Of a DNA stretch of 64,000 nt, positions 25,001-36,089 are shown one piece after another. The stretch covers positions 930,001 through 994,000 of the forward strand of contig CAWUHX010000111.1 in the NCBI GenBank assembly GCA_963922205.1, written 5' to 3'. A program made the translations under genes and the position numbers. Origin of the DNA: Romanomermis culicivorax. Its lineage: Eukaryota; Nematoda; Enoplea; Mermithida; Mermithidae. Positions within the stretch are counted from its first letter, which is position 1; every line of letters starts with the position of its first letter. Under the pieces are notes generated by a model, which did no database searches, was not told the DNA's origin, and worked only from the letters and a program-made list of their open reading frames with translations.

Positions 25001-28000
25001 CCGATTTCTTGATTCAGTAAGCAGTCATTCCGATTTTTGCTTCTCGTTCTATCTTGCTAACGTCAGGTTAAATTCGGAAACAGAATTCAAAAAAATTTTG
25101 ACGGTTTTTCTTAATTTTGGAATATAGAAGAAATACAAAACTCACCAATATAATAAGGCATTATTGCTACAACATCTATGATACTCATGACGCTCCGGAC
25201 GAATTTGTACCTATCGGGCGCTGCGAACAGCCTCAAGAGGTATTCCAACGTGAATAAGATGACGCATGCCGTGTCGATTATGAAAAATTGATCCTCGAAT
25301 TGCTCACCGAACGTCGAGGTTACTCTTGAAAGAAAAAATTCAGAAAACGAGAATTTTCCATTAATATATGAAGTGTTGGCGACTCGCCAGAAGCCGGTTG
25401 CGCCAACAACAACGCGGGCTCCGTAGTTCAGTAGTCGAAGACTTTTGTTTGCATCAATGCGGCTACTATACTCCATTCATTTTGGAATGTTCGATGCAGC
25501 GGTCATAGTTTCGGCAAGCGCAGCCTTATTAGAGATCAGGAAATCAATCTCAATAATCATGAAATGATTGAAAAAGTGATTATCAAGGAGTCTGTATCAT
25601 GGCGGAAAAATTTATAGGATAAAGTCAACGAGCGTTCCATATTTTTGAATAAAGATTTAGTTGCGACCTCGCTGCATCGATCATTTAAAAATGAATGGAG
25701 TATAGAAAAGCTCCGGTTGAAACAAAAATCTAGGGTTCAGATATTCAATGAGTTCTTACTGAGAGACAATATACACTTTTTCCCCTAAAATTTTGAAATT
25801 TTAGTTAGTTACAAAGGATATTTGTGATACATATACGAGAGTAATTACACAATAAAATTCAACTTTATTTCTGAAAATCTACAATAAAACAAAACAGCTT
25901 ATGCCTCAGTCTATCTCGGAAGCGACTACAGAAATACTGAACCACTAGAAGGGGATACTGTACAACCAGAAATCCGACTACTCTATTAGTTTTGGCGCTA
26001 AAGAAAAATATTGGACTACTAAACTACTATAAGCGACCATTGTCTATTCATTTCGAATGAGCTTCGAAACGCAAAGGAAAATTCAATGAAATTTGTACAC
26101 AAATGATGACCACGCATCGTAAGTCGACATTTTCTTTTCTCAAGTTCTAGTCTTCCGTGCTACAGTTAATCTGAGAAAAAAGGCTACAGCATACAAAAAA
26201 CTAACAATTTCACATCATGGCATAGTATTTTCCCTTTATCACAAATTGTTTTCTAATAACATAATTTTCAATGGCAAAATAACGAAAACTATTTGGCGTC
26301 AGAATAGTTTATATAAAACTTTTACTGTAGAGGTTTTTACTCTGAAAATTCTATCGTATTAGTTAAGTAATTTCACAAATTTCTAGTCCAATGTGACACA
26401 TAGTTTGATAGGGATACGTAAATTCGTCCCTGGCAACTCGTCCCCGATAATTCGTCCCCACACAATTCGTCTCCAAGCCATTTGTCCCTGGGCAAATTCT
26501 TCTCTCGAAAATGTTTCCACTCGTATTCATTCCAGTAAAAATATTTTTCAGAAAAAAACAAAACCTTATGTGTGATACAGAAGGAGCAGAATAAATGACT
26601 ATACCATTGATTATCTTTCTTTGTTATAATCAGACCTACCATATTACTTTTTCGGACTACTATTGTCCGTCTCATTTTAAGTTTCATTTTTTTCATTGAG
26701 GTCAAAACAAAGCAAATATCATCACGAACTACATGACCGAAGAAAAAACCCGGCACTTTTGATGAAAACAAATAACGCAATTCCCATTACTCCAATAAAG
26801 AGTATTGTCCCTCTGGAATCCGCATAACTCCATTATGTTTCTCATACATACTATTGTGTAATTTTTAACTTTATATCATATGCGTCATGTTCAGTAACCC
26901 AACAAAGTAGCTTTTTTGAATTAAAAAAAATGGCATTGTGTGCAGTAATAATGAATGGGCATTTTGTTAATTCTGAAAAAAAATAATAGAAAACTTGTGC
27001 ATGACGGGCATGTTTACACTTTATCAAAGGGCACAGTGGATGGAGAATATGTAATATGGGTCTGTGAAAAACGCGGTCCATGCAAAGGACGAAAAAAAAC
27101 TGACTGTAGTAGGAAAATTTGCTGCAATCATGTGCATTTTGCACTTTTTCCCATGAATGGATAGCATTTTTCACATTTTTTTCTTAAAAAAAATTTTGGG
27201 GACGAATTTTCCCGGGGACCAATTGTTCGGGGACAAGTATTCCCGGGGACGAATTGTGCAGGGACGAATTTTCCTGTGGACGAATTGTCGGGGGCAAATT
27301 GTCGGAGACGAATTTTCCGAAAACCGTTTGATAGAAGTGGCAAAAATGTTGAATAGTACTTACTCTCCAACTTAACGTGAGAAGATTTTTCCAAAGACAG
27401 TGGCTACAGACGCCACGCTTCTTTGATTACTATGTAAGCTATTCATAAATTCTTCCTGATGTCACTTTAACGAGCTCGCCTCTATCTTTAAAACATCCCA
27501 AGTGATTTTTCCGCCACTAAGAATTGATTCTTTATAGCTTTGTCAGAGTCGCTACGCCAAACTTACTTGGTGTGCGGGTCAGTTTTGTAGGCTACAGTTT
27601 CCAAAATGTTACAACCGACCGAGACCGCTATGAAAAAACCCGTAACATAATAGAATACCAGCGCCGGCGTATTGATCCGGGGATTTTCGAAAGCACGCCA
27701 CATACTTTCGCGCAAAGATGCCGGTTCGACGTGTTTTCGTTCTAGAGCTGAAAAAGGGTATTTTAATAGCATGTGTTCATCAAAACATAATTATTTAAAG
27801 GCAAGTCCAGAATTTCGGTGCAAGAACTGATCCACTTCATTATGAATGCCAGATTTACGCATATAGCGGTCACCCACAAGGGGCTCTCTAAGGAGCCAAC
27901 GTCTGAAACGTCTCTCTAGATACTTAAAAAAATATTTTGTTCAGCTCTGTGTAAATTTATTTGTACAGAATCGATTTTTAGCCTCCCTCTGTTGATTTCA

Positions 28001-30227
28001 TAGAGTTCCAAAATTTTCTATAAATGATGAGGCCATATCTCCTAAAAACCGTGCTCGTCTTGCCCATTTTTCGCATTGAAGTTAGCAGACATAACGCCTT
28101 ATCTTACAGTAACATCTATTTCTACGAACCTCGTACATCTTGTGTTCAGTAGAAAAAGGCAAAATAATAGTTTGGAACAAAAAGAAAAAATTCTGCGTCT
28201 CCAGGTGCTTCTCTGTAGCTTTTAAGTTTTAATGGTATATTTCGATGGCGTCATTTTCAATTTTGTAACGTGTGCACTGAACTAGAATCACTTCGAATGT
28301 CATGCAGTGTACCAATTACATTCTTTTCTACATTATTTCACTTCTGTGAGTAATGATTGACGTCAGCAAGAGGAGAAAAATAGAATAGTAGGGAGTCTCA
28401 GATAGCATTTTCAAGCTCTGGAAGTGAAAACTTGAGTTAATGCATTACAGCCTTGGTATTGGTTAGAACCACTAGGGGAGGTCTTCAGATGTAAATTTCA
28501 AATATATACATTCTATAGTGCATTCTGTAGCATAAAGACGTGCGAGTAATGCTATAATAATCTTTTTTGTCAATAAGCCATATATACACTAAAATTTGCA
28601 TATTGATCTAAAGTGATGAGTATTCCTCATCATTAAAAGTTTAAAAGTGTTGAGACATGTATTACACAGATAGTTGTGAGCCCTAGATTGACGTTCATTA
28701 GACTAAAGCCACATTTATACTTCATGGCACGGCCGCGGTCACGACAGCCGTGGCCAATCGAATTTCAGTGCACGTGACGTGCAACCAATCATATTTAACA
28801 TCAGTTTTTCGTGGCGAAGTATGATTGGTCACGGCCGCCCTGGTCGTAACCGTGCCGTGAAGTATAAAAGCAGCTTAAGTGTTCATCTCTAATACCCTGT
28901 AAAAATGTACAGTTGTGAATCCCGATGAAGTTCAAGAGTTCACAGATAGAAAATGGTGCGATATCAGATCGTCTTCCTGGGAGGGACATTTTTTATCAGT
29001 GAGCTGCTTCGAGCGTGGTTTTCTAGTTGTCTGCGTCTGCTATAGTTGATGAGGTTATCACATTTATGCAAATTTAAAAATAATCAGCGTAACATCATTC
29101 GGATTGATGTGGGCAACTGGATGCACCAGTTTTAACACGTATGACTTTAAAAATTTACACCTGAAAACCCCGTCGTCAGGTAACAAGAGTTTCTTCAAAT
29201 TTGGATTGGACTTTTGAACCTGAGGCTCTTTTTATGACGCCATTTTACAGTTCTCGATACTTCTACTGTTTACTTACATGTTATTTCAGTCCTCCGTGTT
29301 TTTGAGGGTTTAGGGTATTTGACCCCGGCAGACTCCAGACCAAAATCTGGTTGATTCCTCAGATTTCAACTAACTAGATTTTGAAGTTAATCAGACCGTA
29401 AAAATCTTTTAATTTTCATTCAAGACATTGAATTTTGAACTATAAATCAATAACGTATTGACTATATATCCTATCGAAGTCTTTGAAACCCATCAAAAAC
29501 CCATCTACATTGAATATCAGTGATTACTGCAACTTATCTGTAATACAAGTGTTACATGAGGATGATTAATTGTGGTATAGTAGAAAAAGTCCACCCATCT
29601 CCAATCGGGTCTTGCTCCTTGCAGGTTTACGCTGTTGTGCGTGGCTCACCACAGACTTCCTTCCTTGTTGCATCATTCCAGTTTTCAGTTTTATGTCTTC
29701 CCTTGAAGCTTTTCTTTCGGTACAATCTTACAGTAAATCGACTCACATTCAAGCCTTTCTTCCTGCAGCCGCTCCTGCTGATCCCGCCTCCTATCCTTAT
29801 ATTCCTCGTAACAACAATCGCTTATCAAATCCGGCATAATGCCGAAAAATGACAATTCATCGTCGTAGGCCACCAAACATTCGTGTTTAGGGAAGTGCAA
29901 TTTGCCCGTCCGGTAAAAGGTCAAAATGTGCCGGAAAATATCCGGGTCCCTATCGAAAAAGTATTCGTGTATATCATCGTCGAAGAAAAAATCCTTTTCG
30001 TTGCTGCCCAACAAAGTTTCGGGGAATTTTTCCAATGTATTGCGCCAAGTTTCGAAACGGCGGCCGCTGACATTGATCAACAATTTTTCGTCGTTGACGT
30101 TGTCCATTGGAAAATTTTTCGGTTTAACGGCGGAAACGGGGGCTTTGGGCATCGACGCCCTACTGACCGGCACCCAACCGATGGCCGCCGCCCTGGCGAA
30201 CGGTAACCAAGCGGCCATGGAAGCCAT
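13013..30227 (-). CDS. Kv4/Shal voltage-gated K+ channel, 10 exons, ~673 aa
   Basis: Exons in gene order: 29747-30227, 27567-27747, 25146-25324, 23552-23820, 21425-21444, 18025-18187, 15400-15588, 14100-14258, 13871-13990, 13013-13273. All phases close. The N-terminus [20 protein letters not shown] is the Kv4 hallmark that KChIP proteins bind in other animals. The T1 tetramerisation domain (about 47-143) has the Kv4-type Zn site H111-X5-C117-X20-C138-C139. S1 is about 186-208, S2 234-254 and S3 265-281. S4 (294-312) has R298, R301, R304, K307 and R310. The pore filter TLGYGD spans 375-380, and S6 carries PVPV. The C-terminus has the conserved [14 protein letters not shown] block. Family role: tetrameric plasma-membrane channel giving fast-inactivating A-type current in neurons and muscle (C. 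elegans shl-1 is the ortholog class). A short isoform is possible (see 13832-13870). Confidence 0.95.
13832..13870 (-). other. Alternative Kv4 C-terminus by intron retention
   Basis: If the last intron (donor GTAGGT after 13871) is not spliced, exon 9 reads on for 12 codons to a TGA at 13832-13834 and ends MCQLQGKSA, giving a 599-residue channel. Splicing to the acceptor TTTCTCCCAATTGCAG instead adds an 86-residue Ser/Pro-rich tail. The spliced form is closer to the usual Kv4 length (about 630-655 in mammals), so I take it as the main form. Confidence 0.45.
18283..18519. repeat. MITE family C copy (Kv4 intron 5)
   Basis: A roughly 237-bp element has ends ATACCCCACTCATTTTGAAA and ATGAATGGAATATA. 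The interior matches copies at 20.7 and 25.5 kb (GATTGAAAAAGTGATTAT, GGAGTCTGTATCATG). Confidence 0.7.
20248..20471. repeat. MITE family A copy (Kv4 intron 5)
   Basis: It has AATGCTTGTAAATATTAAAC on the left, an interior CGTGAAAAGCAGGTATTATT, and a right arm AGCATTTTATGAAACACAGAC. The ends are degraded, so boundaries are approximate. Confidence 0.5.
20740..20976. repeat. MITE family C copy (Kv4 intron 5)
   Basis: A 237-bp element whose inverted ends are well preserved: TATACTCCATTCATTTTGAA and its complement TTCAAAATGAATGGAGTATA. TA at the termini is consistent with a Tc1/mariner-type target. Confidence 0.8.
21425..21444 (-). other. 20-nt Kv4 microexon carrying part of the selectivity filter
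   Basis: The acceptor CTTCTTTTTTCAG and donor GTGAGC flank exactly 20 nt reading VTMTTL plus GG of the next codon. The exon before ends at ...AAFWYTI (phase 0). The one after starts G-TAC-GGC-GAT, so splicing rebuilds TIVTMTTLGYGD. Flanking introns are 2107 and 3237 nt. Without this exon the pore is lost and the frame breaks. Confidence 0.9.
22887..23470. repeat. Interspersed repeat family B, copy 2 (Kv4 intron 4)
   Basis: Blocks run in the same order as copies 1 and 3: GCATGCTAGTAATTTACACT, GCCATATTTATACTAAAATT, TACATAGTTCTGAAGTTTGA, ATTTATGCAAATTTCAG, and GGGCTATCGAACGCACT. A right-end fragment of another copy lies at about 22640-22760. Confidence 0.6.
23153..23256. repeat. 32-bp tandem duplication plus hairpin inside repeat B
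   Basis: CGAAATGGCGCGAGATCA occurs twice about 32 bp apart. The second copy's GATCACATTGGATAGAG pairs with CTCTATCCAATGTGATC about 40 bp on, giving a strong hairpin. Confidence 0.65.
24689..24896 (+). other. Possible exon of an unrecognised nested gene (Kv4 intron 3, opposite strand)
   Basis: An acceptor-like TTTTCTGTAG precedes an open frame of about 69 codons ending TAA at 24894-24896. It contains [20 protein letters not shown] and [18 protein letters not shown], with balanced codon use and two spaced cysteines. No partner exon or family is recognised, so chance remains quite possible. Confidence 0.22.
25467..25704. repeat. MITE family C copy (Kv4 intron 2)
   Basis: A roughly 238-bp element with inverted ends TATACTCCATTCATTTTGGA and AAAAATGAATGGAGTATA. 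The interior matches the two copies in intron 5. Confidence 0.8.
26412..27325 (+). mobile_element. MULE-type DNA transposon with FLYWCH remnant (Kv4 intron 2)
   Basis: The element is 914 bp. A perfect 9-bp direct repeat GTTTGATAG flanks it (26403-26411 and 27326-27334), the target size typical of Mutator-like elements. Both ends are runs of a degenerate AATTCGTCCC(C/T) unit, inverted relative to each other. Inside, about 26975-27150, a plus-strand frame reads [20 protein letters not shown], then W-x-C-x7-C spacing and an NHVH end. That is the FLYWCH zinc-finger pattern often carried by MULEs. No transposase core is present, so it is non-autonomous or internally deleted. Confidence 0.75.
28466..29170. 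repeat. Interspersed repeat family B, copy 3 (Kv4 intron 1)
   Basis: It starts near GAGGTCTTCAGATGTAAATT. It includes TATAGTGCATTCTGTAGCAT, GCCATATATACACTAAAATT, GAAGTTCAAGAGTTCACAGA, and ATTTATGCAAATTT, and ends near TTACACCTGAAAACCCCGTC. It is interrupted by a palindromic MITE at 28705-28880. Confidence 0.6.
28705..28880. repeat. Palindromic MITE (CACGGCACGG type) nested in repeat B
   Basis: The arms TTTATACTTCATGGCACGG and, reverse complemented, TTTATACTTCACGGCACGG meet around a GC-rich centre (GGCCGCGGTCACGAC). It stands out from the AT-rich intron. No coding capacity. Confidence 0.75.
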
Positions 30228-30297
30228 GTTTATGGCGAAAAGATCACAATATCGAAAAGCTCTGGTTTTGAGGAGTCGAGTTTACAGTAAAATGAAG

Positions 30298-30299
30298 CT
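30298..30299 (-). promoter_or_regulatory. Candidate 5' splice-acceptor (trans- or cis-) of Kv4
   Basis: On the minus strand TTTTCTCTTGCAG ends here, 70 nt upstream of the Kv4 ATG (30225-30227), with no in-frame coding before it. It could accept a spliced leader or join a 5' UTR exon; the sequence cannot decide. Confidence 0.35.
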
Positions 30300-30409
30300 G
30301 CAAGAGAAAAGTGCGTTTCACTCGTGAATTCTACAAATATTGCAGATTTGATTGATGTGAAATGCATATGAAACCTGAAAGCAAACAAGGATTTTATGTC
30401 AGATCAGCA

Positions 30410-31830
30410 AGATTAATCTATTTCATAGGAAATGATTTACTGTGGCACAGTAGATACTGTAGCGAAGTCAAGTTTTTTACAATAGAAAACTTTTGAATCG
30501 AAATTTAACATACTATATAGACGAGATGTGCTCAGAGGCAAACAAAAAATTCACAAAATTTCGTCTCGATCACGAAGTGTCCAAAGTTTTAAAGCATTTG
30601 ATCAAAATAATGTCATTTTCCATTCTGAAGAAATTTAATGATCCGAAATTTTATATCATGCATCTGAACCTTCAAAACAAGAAAGTTTCAATTCCACACA
30701 AGTAAGATGATTTCATATGGTAGCACGATAGATACTGTAACGAAATTCCTTTTGGCATGATTAACCTTGTGAATTAGAAGGCGCATTTCCCAAAATTTGA
30801 ACAGGAGCAGATGAAAAATTCTCTAAATTTCCTCTCGTTCTCAAAGTGTTAGAAATTTATAGCATTTTGGGTAAAATATGTCATTTTCCGAAATAGAAAC
30901 GAAAATCTATAGATTGCCCAGGAGTATCTCATCTTCGGCTGTTTATCTAAACATAGACAACGTTTAAAAATAGACCAAGAAACCATGGAAGCCATTTTAC
31001 TTCTAATTAAGGAACCTATTTTATGCAATTTAATGGAATGGCTGAATTAAACCTGCATGAAACCTGAAAATATAGAATGATTTCATGTCAGATCGGTTGT
31101 AGCACAATAAATATGCAGACGAAATCATGTTTTTTGTTAAACGACGAACCTTATGAATTGAAACGTAGATTTTCTAATGAAATATGCCACGAAAAGACTA
31201 TAACGAAAAGTAGATAATAAACCCAGAAAATTTCTGTTTTGTCCTTAAAATTTGTTTAAATTTTATAGTATTTCGACCAAAATGTGTCCTTTGCCAGCAT
31301 AGAAACAAAAATCTAATGATTCCACGAAAGCACTTCATGTCGACATAGGCAATGTTTAAGTTTACAGACGGTCAATAAACACATGCTGACCAGATTTTTC
31401 AACATGGGTCAATAGGAAGGTTCCGCTTTTGGAGAGTCGAGTTTATGAGAATTAATGGAGCGATCATAAAGAAGTGTATTTGCTATCTCACTGACTGATG
31501 AATTCTTCGAAAACAGAAGATACTTTTATGTGAAAGAATATGAAATATGAGAATTGAATGCCATCTCATCAGCAAGACGCTTCTACATTTTAGAACATGA
31601 TTTACTTCAGCTTTGTAGATTACTGTGGTGAAGTCAACTTTTTTGTTCTATAGTGAACTTCGTTACCTAAAATACAGTTACTTCGAAACATGATACACGG
31701 AAATCTGCCAATAGTAAATTAAAAGACCTGAAAATTTCCTTATTTTTTAATGTTTTTCCAAGGTTTATAGCATTGCAACCAAGATATGCTGCTTTTAGTG
31801 GAGCAACAAAAACCTACAGACTTCACAAAA
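30410..31830. repeat. Diverged long tandem repeats, about four units
   Basis: Units of roughly 290-510 bp recur at about 30437, 30718, 31092 and 31604. Each has a block like TGTAGCACAGTAGATACTGT, then CGAA(G/A)TCA, then an AAATTT-rich part, TTTATAGCATTT and ATGTCATTTTCC. Units are strongly diverged. No coding. Confidence 0.5.
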
Positions 31831-32424
31831 ACTTGGCCAAATTCTCTAGCACTACGAATGATGTAGCATAGAGCAAACAGCTATCAAGGTTCAAAAAGAC
31901 TAGAAATTGAACTTGCTAATCTAAAATTGAGACATTAACCCAAATCATGTTGATTCACACGCAAACGTTTCAAAGAACTGATGTAAAATCACGATATATA
32001 TATATTTAGAAACATTGCCGTTTTGAGCAACTGTAAAAACAAAGCTATCTTTTAATGTTGCATGGAACCTTAGTTTCTGGAAAATTCATGTCATGGTGAT
32101 TGATTCGCAACCTGAAAATCTGCTGCGCGCAAAAACGCAAATTTCGCCCAATAATGTCAAAAAACGTCTTGCTGACATCAACTTGACGCTAAAAATTTTA
32201 CGAGGTTGTAGTCATCGTAAGGTAGTTAAAGTGGAATCGGATTAGTTACACTGTAATCACATGATTTCCTCGCAATTCACAATGGATTGGATAATTTCCG
32301 GATAACTGACATCAAAAATATCTCCATTCGAGACTCTTTATAGAGCGAAAAACGCCAAACAGTTCCCATAGGCTGTTCCTAATATCCTAAGAATGACATA
32401 TCGATTGAATCAAAAAATCTGAGC

Positions 32425-32571
32425 ATGGAAAAAACCGTATCAAAGCAGACGCCATATCCATTTAGATTCAGCATACGATTGATGAACGAGGAAAAAAGAC
32501 CAGGAGCAAAAATGGCTAAAGCATTGTGTGCTTATAGCTCGCGTGACCACTATATCAATAATCTTTATTGA
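32425..32571 (+). other. Short coding-like ORF, unrecognised
   Basis: 48 codons from ATG to TGA contain TPYPFRFSIRLMNEEKRPGA. It lies 2.2 kb upstream of Kv4 on the opposite strand. Codon choice is more exon-like than its flanks, but there are no firm splice or promoter signals and no recognised family. Confidence 0.2.
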
Positions 32572-34484
32572 GGGCCTTTCGAAGTAGATTTATCATTCTA
32601 AAACGAGAATTGGTTTTTGTAGATATGTCTAATAGCCGTAAAATGATTGAAATTTCTGTATATTTCCGGTTTATTGTAGCAGGGCACGCTTCAGTGGCAA
32701 GAATTTTCTCTCAACGAGATGTGAATTCCCGCACATCGGTGATGTACATGCTTTTCAGTTCATTAGACTACAGTAAGAAGTTTAGAGTAATAAAAGGTGG
32801 TGGCAAAGCAGTTAGCTTAGGATATGTTTTGCACTGGATGTGAATTTTTAGCACATTGATTAGCTGAATTCTAATTACAGTAAAAAAAGAATATTCACAA
32901 AATTTATATTGCATGGTGTTTTTCAAGAGTTCTCTGTCTTTTGATGGACTGAAGACTGCTTTTAGAACAGTAAACCACTGACTCAGTGTGTTTTACATAG
33001 AATCCTTTTCAAAAATATTCTAGCAGGGCCTGTGGTATACTTATTTGTGTTTAAAGATTAGCATCGACTTGATCGGCGAAAATTTTCACTGCAGGGATCC
33101 GGATTTATGTCAGTCTATGAAGCACGCATCCTGATACTCAATTGAACATGGCCCAAAATGGTACGATATTTTTCCAATGTAGTCTACCATTCCTGAATTG
33201 TTTTTTCCCTGTTGTAAAATGAATTAGTGGGTGGGTCGTATGATCAAAGCATGGAATGCTCAAGATCTAAAATTTGTGAATGCTTCAGATGTAGTGGAAA
33301 TTTCACAAGCATCACAAAACCCACGAAAATATCCAGTTTCTTAGATGTGAGTAACAAAAATTGACGTTACCCTCCGATATTCGAGATTTGATTAAGAAAA
33401 GAGAATAATGAGTACAATGAATATATCTCCATGGAATCGAGTGTTAAGGATAATTATCTTAACAGCGAATTAATGATCGAATAATGACCGACCAGGGAGC
33501 TGCGCGTGTATTAAAAAAGGTCACGTGACTGTATTCTACTGTAAAAATTAGAAAAATTACAGGTGACACCAGATCACAGTTTTTTGATTATTCAAACAAA
33601 AACTTTGCTGCAAAACATAAAATTCGCAGCATCATGAAGTGTCATGATTCTTTAGACGCTGAAATTCTACAATATCTGACCGACCGGCACTATTACAACT
33701 TTTCTGAGCACTGGTTTAAAAGGTTTTTTTGAAAAGGTTTTTTGAAATGTAGTCCTGACACTGGAATAGTCTTGCTGGGTAAAGTTGTGTGATTCCAAAT
33801 TCTTCTAATTATCTGTTAAATGTTGCTTTAAACGATAGTTGATGGACTCCTATCCTCGGATACTCGTAGTAGGTGTTCTATCTACTGAAATGAGCTTCCT
33901 ACAAAAAGCGAATGTAAGAATCAAAGTTCATTGATACATTCGTTTTAAGGGCGTTGCAGTTGTAGAAATATAGTTATAGCACTTGTTGACCATTTGCAGA
34001 CTTGATATTGGTTTACTTGAATACATTTTCGGAAAAACCAACTATTGTCGAAAGCTCGCCACGTCTACTTATACAACGAACAGTTTCAGGAATGTAATGT
34101 AGCCAAATTTTAAAATGACCTAGTTAAACAATTCTACTTGCATATGGATCAAGGCAGCGTTGAAATGTACTTATTTCGAACAATGTACAGATTTACAGAA
34201 AAAATACAGTATTATCCAAACCCTGTTGACGTCAACAAACACGATAGTGGGGTGCTTCAGCTTGGCGTCGTCATTTTTAGTGAAAAATGTGTACTACAGT
34301 AAGTGAAATTTCTCGATTGTGTGTGTCTGTTTAGCAAACGTGTCATTTCAACTACCGTGAAACTTCAGACAGTGAATTGATTCAGCTACTAGTTTCACAT
34401 GCGGTATTAATTCAGTCATAATTTTTTGTATTTCAGCACATACATAGTGAATCAGGATCATAAATTAATTGTAATCAAAGTCGC

Positions 34485-34866
34485 ATGAAAAAAGGAAGTG
34501 CTTCAAGGCCGCGCTTCAAGGATTTATCAGGGGGACGCTTTGATAGGCCCACAAAGTGAGTGAACGTATGAAATATTCTAATAATTATCATTTTTTACTA
34601 AAAACCACATAGCTTTTGATCTATTTATACAATTTATACTAAAACTTTGTATAACACTCTAACAAGCAAGTTTACAGTTCAAAAATTGTGAGCTACAAAA
34701 GGTTGACGAGGGCGTGAATGATCAATTTTGAAAATCCAGGTGGGTCAGGATTCCGGAAGAGTTTTTTCCGATGAAAAAAGCATGTTGCACGAAAAATCGA
34801 TTTCCGCTTGCAGGACGAGGCATTTTCCACACACATGATAATTATGTAATTATATCAGAAGGCTAG
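34485..34866 (+). CDS. Candidate two-exon small gene, unrecognised
   Basis: A strong acceptor (TTTTTTGTATTTCAG, ending 34437) lies 47 nt before an ATG at 34485, as for a trans-spliced nematode message. Exon 1 (34485-34555) reads MKKGSASRPRFKDLSGGRFD and ends at a consensus donor AAA|GTGAGT. After a 184-nt intron ending AAAATCCAG, exon 2 (34740-34866) continues in phase as KWVRIPEEFFPMKKACC and stops at TAG, giving 65 residues in all. A donor GTAAT at 34846 could instead lead to further exons. The product would be basic, without a signal peptide. I recognise no family, so the call rests only on splice signals, phase and codon look. Confidence 0.3.
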
Positions 34867-36089
34867 TTGCACGTAAGTATGGCATAAATGAAGCACTGAA
34901 CGCAAACATACACACAAACGATTCTAAAAGTTTTTCCTTGCTCCGGGAGCGGGAGCTGCAGCAAAAAGCCCAACGCCGGTAAGATAGGGACGCGGAGGCA
35001 AAAAAGTAGAGGAAGCAGAAATATTAAATCTTTCTGCTGTTTTCCCTTGCTTTTAAGAGAAAGAGAGAAAGCTAACTTTCAAAGCGTTATAAGCCATCAC
35101 ATACATACGACTAGAACTACTTTATACATAATAATATTTTCCCTAGTTGTGGAAACCCCGAGGGATCCCCGTCCTGCTGCTCAATCTCCTTATTTTATGC
35201 AAATGAGTTAAGCACAAAAAACAATATTGTTATAAAAAATGTCAGAGCTGTCTTGATGGAGCATCGTAAGTTTGTTGATTTAATCAAAAATGGAAACAAA
35301 AAAAACGTGTAAAGATTCTTATTCGCGAAACGATAATCTACGATGAAGGTTATACTCTATCATTCGAGAAGAATACTAGAACACGACATGCTCCCAGATT
35401 GCACATTTGTGGTCGTACGCCGTTTATAAGCTGCCTGAGTTTTAGCTTAAGAGACTGTATTTTTTCACAATTAAAAACCCGTAAAAATAAGGCATGCAAA
35501 TAAGCTCAAATCAGCCTCCTCATTCCAGATTTATAGTTCGAATTTTGTGGAAACAATGAATTTTACCACATAGTTTGGCATTCTGCCGAGTTGCGTTGGA
35601 GTCGGTAAAGATCGATCACAGCATCAGGGTCAATAATTTGATTTTGAAAATGCTATTTATTTGATTCTGAAAGTAAAGCATGCTGTTATCAACAAGCGAA
35701 AGTTTCAATGGGTGAATAGAGAAATTAATTATTTTTAATCCAGGTCTTCTTTACACAGAAATTTGCATAAAAGTCACTACAATAGAAAGTTGGCCAATTT
35801 CTGATCTGAGGTACTGTAAAAGATGCTAACGAAAAGTCGAATTTGATGGAACCGGCTAATATCAAAAAAGAACATATGATGAAAGTGCTAACTTATAACT
35901 GCTATGGAGTTATAATCTACAAAACTTCACATTAATTCAGAATAGCGTATTGCAGAAACTATTATTGGTTGATTATTAGTCACGTGAGCATTATTGTAGT
36001 TTTTAAGATGATCTACAAAATTCATGTTTTGTCATAAATGTTACTGAGATTGTCTATAAGCAAAATTTTTGGTGTTTGATACATTTATA

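Larger units (their letters stand above)
31831..36089. other. Upstream of Kv4, no named gene
   Basis: This is mostly AT-rich and unassigned. Candidate coding pieces at 32425-32571 and 34485-34866 are listed separately. A GC-richer patch at about 34935-35010 (CTCCGGGAGCGGGAGCTGCAG) stands out and could be a remote 5' exon or promoter segment of either gene direction; I cannot tell. Confidence 0.35.
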
